Source of the DNA: CAYLLN01 sp036496265
GTDB lineage: Bacteria; Planctomycetota; Planctomycetia; Pirellulales; Pirellulaceae
Reading direction: 5' to 3'
Assembly (NCBI GenBank): GCA_036496265.1
Contig: DASXLL010000002.1
Span: 1 to 42,413, forward strand
Length of the DNA: 42,413 nucleotides
Below the pieces are notes generated by a model. That model made no database searches, was not told where the DNA came from, and was given only the letters and a program-made list of their open reading frames with translations. Shown here piece after piece: positions 23,940 through 32,890 of this stretch. A program made the position numbers and the translations under genes. Position 1 is the stretch's first letter; every line of letters starts with the position of its first letter.

Positions 23940-25979
23940 ATGGCGGACGAGATCAAGCAAGCAGGTCGCTTCATGTCACTCGCGACCCCCCTAGGCCCTG
24001 ACGTTCTCTGCGTGGAAAGTGCCAACATTTCCGAGCGGCTTTCCAAGCCGTTTGTGATGCAGTTCGACATGCTCGCCGAATCGTCGAAGGCTTCGTCGAT
24101 CGATTATCAAAAGCTGCTCGGCCAGAACGTCACGCTGACGGTCGAGCTGCCGGGCAAAAAGAAGCGATATTTTTGCGGAATGGTCAGCCGTTTTAGTGCC
24201 AGCGGCCAAGACGAACGCTTCGCCTATTACCGCATGGAGGTCGTTCCCTGGTTGTGGCTGCTCACGCTCACCACCGATTGCAAGGTGTTTCAAAACAAGA
24301 CCGTGCCGGACATTATCGAAGACGTCTTCAAGGAATGGCAGGGAAAATACTCCCAAGTCGTACACTTCGAAAAGAAGCTCAGCGGCAGCTTCACCAAGCT
24401 CGATTATTGCGTGCAGTATCGCGAGACCGATTTCAATTTCGTCTCGCGGCTGATGGAAGAAGAAGGCATTTTCTTCTATTTCAAGCATGAAGACGGCAAG
24501 CACACGCTCGTGCTGAGCAACGATGTATCGTCGCTGCCGGCCTGCCCGAATCTGGAGCAGGCTCGCTTTTTGCCCGAGTCCGGTATGGGCGAGTGGGAGG
24601 ACGGCATTGCGTCGCTGGAGGATCGCCGGTCGATTGTGCCGGGCAAAACGACGCTGGCCGACTATCACTTTCAGATGTCGAACAAGTCGCTGCGCAAGCC
24701 CGCCACCAGCTCCGTCAAAGTCGCATCCAACGACAACCTGGAAATCTTCGATTATCCCGGCGAATATGCGCAGCGTTTTACCAAACCCGACGAACGCCTG
24801 GGCGACGTGGAAAATCACGGCGCCGAAATCGCTCAGCGGCGCATGGAGGAACACGGCTCGGGGCATTTGCTGATCAGCGGCACTTCCAGCTGCCGCGCGT
24901 TCAGTCCCGGCTTTTACTTCTCGATGATTGGGGCAGAAGGTAAGCCAAAAAAGGTGCCGGGCACGGAAGGGAAATACGTCGTCACCTCCGTTAAGCATTC
25001 TTTGCAGCAGTCGCCGGACTATATCAGCGGCGGATCAACCAATCACCCGTATCGCAACACCTTCACTTGCATTCAGAAGGAAGTTCCCTTCCGACCAGCG
25101 CGATCCACACCGCGCCCGGTCGTCCAAGGCATGCAAACGGCCGTCGTTGTTGGCCTCAAAGGCGAAGAAATCGATTGCGACAAATACGGTCGCGTCAAAG
25201 TTCAGTTCCACTGGGACCGCGAAGGCAAGAAAGACGAAAACAGCTCCTGCTGGGTCCGTGTGGCCAGTCCGCTGGCTGGCAATCGCATGGGCCTGATTCA
25301 TATTCCGAGGATGGGACAGGAGGTCGTTGTGGCTTTCCTCGAAGGCGACCCCGACCATCCCTTGATCGTCGGTAGCGTCTACAACTACGACAACATGCCG
25401 CCGTTTGAGCTGCCTGATAACAAAACGCAGTGCGGCCTGATGACGATGTCGACCAAGGACGGGAAACCCCAGGAAAACTTCAACGGGATTCGGATCGAGG
25501 ACAAAAAGGACCACGAGCGATTCGACGTTCATGCGGAGCGCGATTTTCGACGTGTAACCAAGAACAATGAAGAGATTTATGTCGGCACGGACACGAAGGA
25601 TCCTGGCAATCAAAAAGTCGAAATCTTCAACAATCAAGAAGTCACAATCGGCACACCGCAAAGCCAGGACGGCAGTCAAAAATTGACCGTGCAAAAAGAT
25701 CGTTCCGCAACGCTCGAAATGGGAAACGACGCGCTGACGATCAAAATGGGTAATCAGACCACGAAGCTGAACCTCGGCAAAAGCGAAACCGAAGCGCTGC
25801 AATCGATCGAGCTCAAGGTAGGACAAAGCAGCGTCAAGGTCGATCAAACGGGCGTCACGATCAGCGGCATGATGATTCAGATCAACGGCCAGGTCATGAC
25901 GCAGGTGAAAGGAGCGATGACCACGGTCCAAGGCTCCGGCATGCTGCAACTGAGTGGCGGCATCATGATGCTGGGATGA
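23940..25979 (+). CDS. vgrG: VgrG spike protein (TssI)
   Basis: A 679-residue VgrG, the trimeric needle tip of contractile secretion systems, which carries effectors. The gp27-like part is marked by YCVQYRETDFNFVSRLMEEEGIFFYF (starting near residue 155). The gp5 OB-fold region has DKYGRVKVQFHWDREG, CWVRVASPLAG, HIPRMGQEVVVAFLEGDPDHP and GSVYN. The C-terminal part is a repeat-rich beta-helix (LTIKMGNQTTKLNLGKSE, then IQINGQVMTQVKGAMTTVQG). No extra effector domain is fused. The upstream 74 bp are AT-rich with no clear Shine–Dalgarno. The PAAR protein at 27097 should cap this spike. Confidence 0.96.
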   Translation: MADEIKQAGRFMSLATPLGPDVLCVESANISERLSKPFVMQFDMLAESSKASSIDYQKLLGQNVTLTVELPGKKKRYFCGMVSRFSASGQDERFAYYRMEVVPWLWLLTLTTDCKVFQNKTVPDIIEDVFKEWQGKYSQVVHFEKKLSGSFTKLDYCVQYRETDFNFVSRLMEEEGIFFYFKHEDGKHTLVLSNDVSSLPACPNLEQARFLPESGMGEWEDGIASLEDRRSIVPGKTTLADYHFQMSNKSLRKPATSSVKVASNDNLEIFDYPGEYAQRFTKPDERLGDVENHGAEIAQRRMEEHGSGHLLISGTSSCRAFSPGFYFSMIGAEGKPKKVPGTEGKYVVTSVKHSLQQSPDYISGGSTNHPYRNTFTCIQKEVPFRPARSTPRPVVQGMQTAVVVGLKGEEIDCDKYGRVKVQFHWDREGKKDENSSCWVRVASPLAGNRMGLIHIPRMGQEVVVAFLEGDPDHPLIVGSVYNYDNMPPFELPDNKTQCGLMTMSTKDGKPQENFNGIRIEDKKDHERFDVHAERDFRRVTKNNEEIYVGTDTKDPGNQKVEIFNNQEVTIGTPQSQDGSQKLTVQKDRSATLEMGNDALTIKMGNQTTKLNLGKSETEALQSIELKVGQSSVKVDQTGVTISGMMIQINGQVMTQVKGAMTTVQGSGMLQLSGGIMMLG

Positions 25980-26075
25980 CGATCCTCATCGCTTTTCGAC
26001 GATTTCCTTTCCGAGCCAAGATGGTTTAGACTCGCCATTGCCGCCTGAGCGTCCTTCGATCAAATCACGTATCCC

Positions 26076-27086
26076 ATGCATTCGACGTCGTCCACCAACT
26101 CGCACCTTTCGCTTTCGCGAGCCTATCTCGAGATCATCGAGGGGCCGGGGCTCGGCCGCAAAATTCCGTTGCGCGAAGGCCAGGTTCGCTATGTCGGTCG
26201 CACGAACCAGGCCGACGATAGCTGCCCCGAGAACCCGACGTTGTCGAGCGTCCATTTCAGCGTGCGCTGGTTCGCGGGCCAATGCGAGCTGAAAGATCTG
26301 AACAGCGCCAACGGCACGTTTCGGCACGGCAAAAAGATCACGGAGGCCCTGCTCGGCGCGGGCGATGAGATCAAAGCCGGCAAGGCAACCTTTCGGCTCG
26401 TCGTCGATGATGGCGCCGGCGGGGCTTCTTATGCCAGCGTTGCTTCTCCCAGCTTGCCGAAAACTCACGACACTGATTTTGAGCCCCACCGACATGAAAG
26501 CGCCCCGCCAGTTAGCGCTCCGCCCCCGGAAGCTCATTTGGCCACCGGGCTCGCTGTCGCGACAGCGGCAAAACTACCGGCGGAAGCTCAGCTTGGCGAC
26601 GAAGCCAAGGCCATGCTCGCCGACGACATGCCGGTGCCTCAATTCCTCGAGCTGCTCGCCAGCCGTGAGCACTTTCTCGACGCGCTCCGCACCATTGCTC
26701 ACTCCCTAACCAAGCGCTCGGCCGTCCAATGGGCCTGCCAATGCGTTCGATCGGCCTCCGGCGACGATTTAAATAAAACCGACCAGGCAGCGCTCCAAGC
26801 CGCCGAGGCCTGGGCGGCCGAGCCGAACGAAGAGAACCGCCGCAAGGCTCAAGCCGCTGGGGAAGCTGCCGGCCACTCCACCGCAGCGAGTTGGACCGCG
26901 CTGGCCGCCTTTTTTAGCTCCGGCAGCCTCGGTCCATCATCCGCGCCCGTTGTTCCGCCCGCGCCGCACTTGACGTCGCACGCCGCGGCCGGCGCGGCCA
27001 TGCTCGCCGCCGTCGCCCGCCAGCCGGAGAAAGCGCCGCAGCGGTATGAAGCATTTTTGAAGCTCGCCAAAGAACACATGAAATAA
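26076..27086 (+). CDS. FHA domain protein with DUF6931-like C-terminus
   Basis: A 336-residue cytoplasmic protein. The FHA phosphothreonine-binding domain spans about 18–110 with the key residues Gly41-Arg42, Ser57-x-x-His60 and Asn79-Gly80-Thr81. A Pro/Ala-rich linker follows (about 115–185). The C-terminal 150 residues (RSAVQWACQCVRSA, EPNEENRRKAQAAGEAAG, then ARQPEKAPQRYEAFLKLA) match my recollection of DUF6931, a small helical domain found near vgrG and PAAR genes. FHA proteins tie T6SS firing to Thr kinases in other bacteria, but no kinase gene is in this window. It lies 96 bp after vgrG and 10 bp before the PAAR gene. Confidence 0.85.
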   Translation: MHSTSSTNSHLSLSRAYLEIIEGPGLGRKIPLREGQVRYVGRTNQADDSCPENPTLSSVHFSVRWFAGQCELKDLNSANGTFRHGKKITEALLGAGDEIKAGKATFRLVVDDGAGGASYASVASPSLPKTHDTDFEPHRHESAPPVSAPPPEAHLATGLAVATAAKLPAEAQLGDEAKAMLADDMPVPQFLELLASREHFLDALRTIAHSLTKRSAVQWACQCVRSASGDDLNKTDQAALQAAEAWAAEPNEENRRKAQAAGEAAGHSTAASWTALAAFFSSGSLGPSSAPVVPPAPHLTSHAAAGAAMLAAVARQPEKAPQRYEAFLKLAKEHMK

Positions 27087-27096
27087 GAGGTGCCGT

Positions 27097-27387
27097 ATGC
27101 CCCAACCTGCCGCTCGCGTCGGTGATATGCACATCTGCCCAATGGTCAACGTCCTGGTGCCGCACGTCGGCGGGCCGATTCTTCCGCCTGGCGGCATTCC
27201 CGTTCTGATTGGCGGCATGCCGGCCGCTCGCGTCGGCGACATGGCCGTTTGTGTCGGCCCGCCGGACGTCATCGCCCTCGGGTCGTTCAAAGTGTTGATC
27301 GGCGGCCAGCCCGCCGCCCGCATGGGCGACCTCACCGCCCATGGCGGCATCATCGCGGTGGGCTATCCAAAGGTTCTGATTGATTAG
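27097..27387 (+). CDS. PAAR-domain spike tip protein
   Basis: A 96-residue protein made only of a PAAR domain, the sharp metal-binding cone that caps VgrG. Repeated motifs are visible: PAARVGDMHICPM, HVGGPILPPG, PAARVGDMAVC and PAARMGDLTAHGG. His and Cys residues that could bind the tip metal are kept. There is no effector extension. GAGGTG at about 27088 serves as ribosome binding site. The next gene starts 19 bp downstream, so the two are probably one transcript. Confidence 0.95.
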   Translation: MPQPAARVGDMHICPMVNVLVPHVGGPILPPGGIPVLIGGMPAARVGDMAVCVGPPDVIALGSFKVLIGGQPAARMGDLTAHGGIIAVGYPKVLID

Positions 27388-27406
27388 GTCCCAAAGGCTT
27401 GCTCCA

Positions 27407-30400
27407 ATGGCCGGCCCCGCCACCGACAACAAACGCTCTTGGCGTTCGCCGCCGCGCGGTGGGCTTGTGCGCCGGTCGCGGTATGTGTGGCGCTGGATTT
27501 TGAGCGGGGTGGCAATCGGCCTGATTGGCCTGGCCGTGTTCTGGGCTTGGCCCCGGCCGCTCCCGCAAACGCTATTGCTCGTCCTTAGCGACGACCGCGA
27601 AGAGCGGAACATTCTGCCGCCGGTTCCGTTTGTCTCCGGCGATGTTGCTTCGCTGCAATCCTGGGCGCAAGCGGCCAAAGTGCCATCGCTGGCCCTGCAG
27701 CTTTCCAAAGTTGAGAACCCGGCCTGGCTGGCGCGGCGACTCTCGCCATCGCCCGGCGAAAACCAATTGAGCTTCCCGCGTTCGGCCGCTGGCGGCAGTT
27801 CTGCGATTAAAAATGGCGACATGCTAGTTATTTACATCAAAGGCCATGGCCTGGCGCTCGACGTATCCAAAAACGACAAGCCCGATGTCCGGCCGCTGAT
27901 TGTCAAATCTCTCAGCGAAGGCGATTTATCCGCGGCCTGGTACAGCGACGATCGGCATGTCGTCGATGTGCGCGAGTTGCTCCAGCAGCTTGCCGCCGTA
28001 TCGGGCGTTCGGATGCTCGTGATCTTCGATGCCGTGCATCTCAACTACGACCCACGCCTGGGGACGCTCGTCAACGCGTTTCCGACAACCGTGAAGCAGA
28101 CCCTCGATCAACTGCCGACGCGCTCGAACCTGTGGGTGCTCGTCGGCCAAGGCGACGGCGAACTGGCCGTCGGCCTGTCCACAGCCGGCCGCTCGGCTCT
28201 TGTCGATAGCCTCATCAGCGGCCTGACGCGTAAAAAGAACGATCCGGTTGGAGTTTCGGTTGATTCACTCATCGAGACCGTCCGATCGCAACTCATTGCC
28301 CTAAATCAACCCGGCCGCGGTTCGTTTCGACAAACGCTGCAGCCGCTGTTTCCGGCCTCTGGCGGCGCGATTGCCGGTCGATTGACGTTACCAACATCCC
28401 CGCCGCCACCGACCGCTGACAAACCGGCCGATCAAAAATCGGTGACAAATGAGGTTGCGAAAGCAGTTGCGAACTCTGCCCCGGTTCAAACCACCACCGC
28501 TCCAGTGCAGCAAGCGGCTACGGCTGCCAGCACCGCGGCTAAATCAGCGTCTGACACCAAGGAAGCGACATCGCAGCCGTCCGCCGGCAAAGAAGCCGCT
28601 AGTTCAACCGCCGCCGCCACCTCAAGCGCAACATCCCCGGCCAGTGCTGCCCCACCAAGCACGCAGCCGAGTGAGCTCGAACTCGCCTGGCAATCGCGCG
28701 ATCGGCTCCGCGACCGTTTCCGAACTGGCTGGTCGCCATCCCACATTGGCCCTCAATTTTGGCGTCGAATCGAAGGTCTTTTGGCGGGATTCGATGAACA
28801 GCGCCTCGCTGGCGAGCAGGCGGCAAAGGATCAACAGACGTTGAAGCTGCTGCAAGAAGACCTGACTCGCTTGGAATCGATTTTCACCGGCCAAGGTGGC
28901 ACTTGCACAACCGACGACTGCCGGGCGCTCGCCGAGTCGTACGCCGCGTTCCAAACCAGCCCCGCATTTCGCTCTTTTCAAGCCCGCCAAAACAGCGGCC
29001 TCGAGACGGCGAACGAGGCGCTCAAGGTTTTTGCTGAAACGGCCTATCGAGCCCGCGATTATGTCTATCTGCACGGCCAGATGGCTGCCATTCTTGACGG
29101 CGGCCCTTTCGTCAATGACGCCGTCCTCGAATCGCTGCTCGACAAGCTCAAAGCGCTTGGCAGCCGGCTTGATCCATCCGATCTAACCGATGGACGTCTT
29201 ACGGACACTCGCTTACGTGACCTGGCTCGCATGCAACGCGACGTGAATGCCGCTCGCGATCAGGCCGAAGCCGATATCGACGCCTATTGCCGAGCTGTCG
29301 CCGCCGCGCCGCCATCGCCGGGAAAAATGCTCCGCGCGCAGCTCCTCCTTCATTCGCCGGCGGTATCTGCCAGGCAGCGTGCCGAGCTGCGCAAATCCTC
29401 GGACATTAAAGGGCCATCTAGCGAGTCACCTGGCTCGTCGTCCGAGCCGTCAGTCAGCGCACGATTAGCGGCCAATGCCCGACTAATGAAAAAACTGCTT
29501 GCCGCGGTGGCCCCGCAAACTCAATCTAGCGGCCCAAATGTCCCTGCCTCGCCAATTACGAGCTGGATGCAGCTATTGGACTCCGCTCAAGGATCGGCGG
29601 ACTTGCTTTCGTGGACGAAGCTCGGCCGCGGGAGTCGCGAATTTGCCGAAAACTTGCCCGCTTCCGTCAAAACAGGATTTTCCAGCCGCTCAGCGAGCCG
29701 TCCGGAATCAACGCTGCTCGACACGTGGCGACTATATGAGGCAGCATTGCTTCTCGATGGCCGCGACGCCCGCCGCTGGCCCGACCGCTCGCTGGCCGCA
29801 TCGTGGATTGCCCAGCCAATCCGGCCGGAACTATTGCCGGACAAGGTCGAATTGGTCGGTGCAGCCCAGCCGATTCAACTCCACCACCCCGATCAGGACG
29901 CCGCCGCCGTTTCGCTCGCCATCCGTGTTCAAAGCGAAAAACCACCGCCATATACGGTCGCTATCGATCTGAATTGGAACGCCCGCGATCTGGATGTAAC
30001 GCGCGGCGATGGCGGTGCGCCATTGCGCAGCGGGCGCAACGAGATCATCCTCGACACGGACAAACTCGATCTGCCGCTGCGAATCAAATCGCGCCGCACG
30101 ACGACAGACTCGCCAAACGCCACCATCCGCGCCCAAGCTCGCTTTGGCAACGCGCAGCTCGTCTCAGCCGATCTCCGTTGCGTCCTGCCGCGCCCCGATC
30201 AAATCGAGCTCACGCTGTCGCCTGACGAAAATCTCGCCGAAACCAAACGCCGCACATGGTTTCCCAGTCTCCCCAACGGCGGCCGACTCAATCTCTTTCC
30301 GAACCGCGAGCGGTCCGTCGCTCTGTATCTGACGAACCTTTCCAGCGAAGACAAGCATCTCTTCGCTCGGCTGTATCGGGTTCCGCAAGCGGCGACGAGC

Positions 30401-32062
30401 CTTGGAGGGCGTTTGTTCGATATCAAATCAGCAATGGCGCTAACTCCGGTTGCTGCAACTACCGACACCAAGCTGTCGCAGCCCAACGCCGACATCGCGC
30501 AGCTTCTCCGTGGCCAGCTTCTCGCTCAAACCAACGAAAAAGAGCCGTTCTTGCTCCCAGCCGGCTCCATGCCCGTGAAAGTACCGCTGGCCCCGATCGC
30601 GCCGCCACCGCCGGTGCCAGCAAGCACCGCGCCTGCCGCGAATCCCGATAAAAACAACGACGTAACGGGCGGCCTGTTGCTCGTCGTCACCAGCGCCGAT
30701 GGCAAAAGCAAGCCGTACTTCAAATGGATCGAGCTGCAGATGCTTCAGCCGGACGATTTGCTGGCTATCAAAGAGCCGACCTATCGCGAAGGCAAGTTGT
30801 CGTTTCGCGTGGAGCTAAAGGATCCGAAATTGATCGATGAAATGGCACTCGCCAAGCAGCCGCTCAAGCTCACGTGGGAGACGCAAGCTCTACCACTGGA
30901 GATTCGCGAGCCGACGAAGGAATCGCTGCTGACCGCCAGCGATAAGCAAGGTGCGATGTTTACGGCTATCGTGCCGCCCAGCGTGCGTTGGCCGCTTTAC
31001 TTGCAGCTGCATGTCGATGGCGACCCGCGAGGGCTGGTCGCGCGACTCGACCGCCAGAACGACAACTTGCTCCTTACAAACCTCAAGGAAAACCGTCCGC
31101 CCGATATTCACATGTGGCGGGTTGGTGCGAGCGCCTCGCGCGTCGGCGCTCCGCCCGAACGCCTTCAATACCTGATCCGCCCGCCGCAGCCTTGGCTGGC
31201 ATTTCCGACGGCCGCCACGATCGCCGAAGGTCTGCCTGAAATGTCGCGCGGCCAAACGGTCCTGGTTCGCATTGATCCAAAGGCGGCCACGGCGCGCCTG
31301 GATGTCAGCCTCGGTGCCGACGTGGCCGCCAAATACTTCGCCGACGGCGCTCGCATCCGAGTTACCGCTGAAGGCCAGCCGCCAGAGTTTGCAACCGAGC
31401 GGCAGATCGCTGTTCGCCTAACTGGCATCGATTCCAGCCTTTTGCAAATTCAATGCGACGCCTCCGACTTCACGCGCATCGACTTTGGGCCCATCGACGT
31501 GCCACAAGACAAACGCATTGAGCTAACCGCCGAGATCACCAGCGAATCAACCGCGGTCGCCGCCTCCGAATACGCCACCAGCAGCACCACGTTCATCCTC
31601 GACCGGACGCCGCCGACAATCGGGCAGCTCCAAGCCGACAGAATTCCGCCGCGTGCCGTTCCAGCGGCCGGAACGCCCATACAGACAGAGATCGTTTTGC
31701 GCTGCCGCGCGGACGACGGCGAGGGATCGGGAATCGCCAAAGTTGAATTCGTCGTCGGCTTCGACCAAAACAAAAACGCCCGGCTGGACGACGTCGAGCG
31801 GCGGCCTCCCATCGCCGGAATCAAGCAGTCGGACGGCAGCTATGCCGCACAGTTCGTCGTCACCGGCGAGCCACCAAGCGATCAGCTGCTGGTGGAGGCG
31901 ACATCTACCGACAATGTGCAGCAGCGGAGCGAGCTAGCCCAGACATCACTCGCTCTGCCCCGCCAGAATCAAGGCGGCCAGCGTACGACGTTCGGCGCAT
32001 CCAAGCCCGGAGACGATCTCGGCAGCAAGCTCCAAAAGATGGCTCCTCCGGCCAAAAAGTAG
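27407..32062 (+). CDS. Giant membrane-anchored protein with degenerate caspase-like domain
   Basis: A 1,551-residue protein unlike any named T6SS subunit I know. One membrane segment (about 30–48) follows a short Arg-rich cytoplasmic tail. The next domain has the caspase/C14 layout: DMLVIYIKGHG with the His at 147, then RMLVIFDAVH at about 202–211, where the catalytic Cys of the usual DACH is Val210. So it looks like a pseudo-peptidase. Residues about 345–425 are Ala/Ser/Pro/Thr-rich. A long helical stretch and several beta-domains follow, and near the C-terminus an Ig-like domain (DRTPPTIGQLQ, GIAKVEFVVGFDQNKN). The bulk should be extracytoplasmic. ATG 27407 has AAAGG 8 nt upstream. It lies 19 bp after the PAAR gene and ends the operon at a clear terminator. 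Confidence 0.72.
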   Translation: MAGPATDNKRSWRSPPRGGLVRRSRYVWRWILSGVAIGLIGLAVFWAWPRPLPQTLLLVLSDDREERNILPPVPFVSGDVASLQSWAQAAKVPSLALQLSKVENPAWLARRLSPSPGENQLSFPRSAAGGSSAIKNGDMLVIYIKGHGLALDVSKNDKPDVRPLIVKSLSEGDLSAAWYSDDRHVVDVRELLQQLAAVSGVRMLVIFDAVHLNYDPRLGTLVNAFPTTVKQTLDQLPTRSNLWVLVGQGDGELAVGLSTAGRSALVDSLISGLTRKKNDPVGVSVDSLIETVRSQLIALNQPGRGSFRQTLQPLFPASGGAIAGRLTLPTSPPPPTADKPADQKSVTNEVAKAVANSAPVQTTTAPVQQAATAASTAAKSASDTKEATSQPSAGKEAASSTAAATSSATSPASAAPPSTQPSELELAWQSRDRLRDRFRTGWSPSHIGPQFWRRIEGLLAGFDEQRLAGEQAAKDQQTLKLLQEDLTRLESIFTGQGGTCTTDDCRALAESYAAFQTSPAFRSFQARQNSGLETANEALKVFAETAYRARDYVYLHGQMAAILDGGPFVNDAVLESLLDKLKALGSRLDPSDLTDGRLTDTRLRDLARMQRDVNAARDQAEADIDAYCRAVAAAPPSPGKMLRAQLLLHSPAVSARQRAELRKSSDIKGPSSESPGSSSEPSVSARLAANARLMKKLLAAVAPQTQSSGPNVPASPITSWMQLLDSAQGSADLLSWTKLGRGSREFAENLPASVKTGFSSRSASRPESTLLDTWRLYEAALLLDGRDARRWPDRSLAASWIAQPIRPELLPDKVELVGAAQPIQLHHPDQDAAAVSLAIRVQSEKPPPYTVAIDLNWNARDLDVTRGDGGAPLRSGRNEIILDTDKLDLPLRIKSRRTTTDSPNATIRAQARFGNAQLVSADLRCVLPRPDQIELTLSPDENLAETKRRTWFPSLPNGGRLNLFPNRERSVALYLTNLSSEDKHLFARLYRVPQAATSLGGRLFDIKSAMALTPVAATTDTKLSQPNADIAQLLRGQLLAQTNEKEPFLLPAGSMPVKVPLAPIAPPPPVPASTAPAANPDKNNDVTGGLLLVVTSADGKSKPYFKWIELQMLQPDDLLAIKEPTYREGKLSFRVELKDPKLIDEMALAKQPLKLTWETQALPLEIREPTKESLLTASDKQGAMFTAIVPPSVRWPLYLQLHVDGDPRGLVARLDRQNDNLLLTNLKENRPPDIHMWRVGASASRVGAPPERLQYLIRPPQPWLAFPTAATIAEGLPEMSRGQTVLVRIDPKAATARLDVSLGADVAAKYFADGARIRVTAEGQPPEFATERQIAVRLTGIDSSLLQIQCDASDFTRIDFGPIDVPQDKRIELTAEITSESTAVAASEYATSSTTFILDRTPPTIGQLQADRIPPRAVPAAGTPIQTEIVLRCRADDGEGSGIAKVEFVVGFDQNKNARLDDVERRPPIAGIKQSDGSYAAQFVVTGEPPSDQLLVEATSTDNVQQRSELAQTSLALPRQNQGGQRTTFGASKPGDDLGSKLQKMAPPAKK

Positions 32063-32145
32063 TTGTCAAACTCTGCGGCTTTTAACGCTGGAACGGCCCT
32101 GGCGAGCCGTCGCCGGAGCCGAGGGCGCGGCGACGGGCCAACATT

Positions 32146-32167
32146 ACCGGCATGTTTGCCGGTTTTT
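32146..32167 (+). terminator. Intrinsic terminator after the secretion island
   Basis: ACCGGCA (32146–32152) pairs with TGCCGGT (32157–32163) over a 4-nt loop and runs straight into five Ts. It lies about 85 bp after the stop of the giant gene and closes the vgrG–PAAR–giant transcript. Confidence 0.8.
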
Positions 32168-32241
32168 CCAAGATTTTGGCTGCAGCCGTCGAAATCACTT
32201 AGGTCTGACTGCGCTCGCCGGCCATCCTCGGAATCAGTGCC

Positions 32242-32760
32242 ATGACTCGGCTATCCCTTTTCGCGCTTTCCATGATCGTCTCCATTTCGGCAAACGCAGC
32301 CGGGCCGGGCGACATGATGATGGGCCCCGGAGGCTCTGGCGCGGGGGCGGGCCCGATCGTGCCCGGCGATCCTTGCGACCGCGGCACAAACTTCACGGCT
32401 TTGAAGGTCGTGCGCGCCTACCGCGATAACGAAGCCTTCGCGTTCAAACACCTCGAAGGCAAGCAGCTCGAAATCTCCGGCCGCCTGGTCGCCGTGAAGC
32501 GCGACAAGATCATCGTGAACGACGTGCTGGTGTTCGAAGGGTTCGTCGCGTTGGTCACTCCGGACGGCAAAGCGCCGAAGCCGGTGGGACTCGAATTCCG
32601 CTTTTCCACCGCCGCGCTCAAGGCCGATCCACAACTCGCTTGCGACGTGGCCGCACTCTGGCCGGGCCAATTCGTCATCCTCCGCGGCACGTGCGCCGGC
32701 CCCGTCCCCGAAGGCGCTTACATTGGCGTTATTTTCAACGACGCCCAAATCGTCAAGTAG
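32242..32760 (+). CDS. Exported OB-fold-like protein
   Basis: A 172-residue protein with a signal peptide (SLFALSMIVSISANA, cleavage near residue 19–20) and a Gly/Met-rich linker. A small domain follows with YRDNEAFAFKHLEGKQLEISGRL and VILRGTCAG, a pattern I associate with the tRNA_anti-like OB-fold family of exported proteins. Function is unknown. Its TAG stop is the first part of a REP palindrome (32759–32783). It has its own leader after the terminator at 32146 and is probably not part of the secretion operon. Confidence 0.6.
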   Translation: MTRLSLFALSMIVSISANAAGPGDMMMGPGGSGAGAGPIVPGDPCDRGTNFTALKVVRAYRDNEAFAFKHLEGKQLEISGRLVAVKRDKIIVNDVLVFEGFVALVTPDGKAPKPVGLEFRFSTAALKADPQLACDVAALWPGQFVILRGTCAGPVPEGAYIGVIFNDAQIVK

Positions 32761-32783
32761 GTCCCGACGGCCCGGCGGGACCT
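32759..32783. repeat. REP-like palindrome, copy 4
   Basis: A 25-bp copy of the 4726 element with one mismatch between its arms. Its first two bases are the last two of the TAG stop of the OB-fold-like gene, the same docking seen at folC. Confidence 0.8.
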
Positions 32784-32844
32784 TCGTGCAAGGCTAAGTC
32801 AAGTAGATTGGTCTCTGCCCATCTTGCCGCACGCGCCAACAACC

Positions 32845-32880
32845 TTCATTGGTCATTCCTGCTTCGTCATTCGTCATTTC
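32845..32880. repeat. GTCATT spacer phrase
   Basis: Repeated units of TTCATTGGTCATT and CGTCATTCGTCATT downstream of lpxA. The reverse complement resembles the ATGACCAA-type phrase at 8005. No gene here. Confidence 0.5.
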
Positions 32881-32890
32881 GCGCCCGCGC

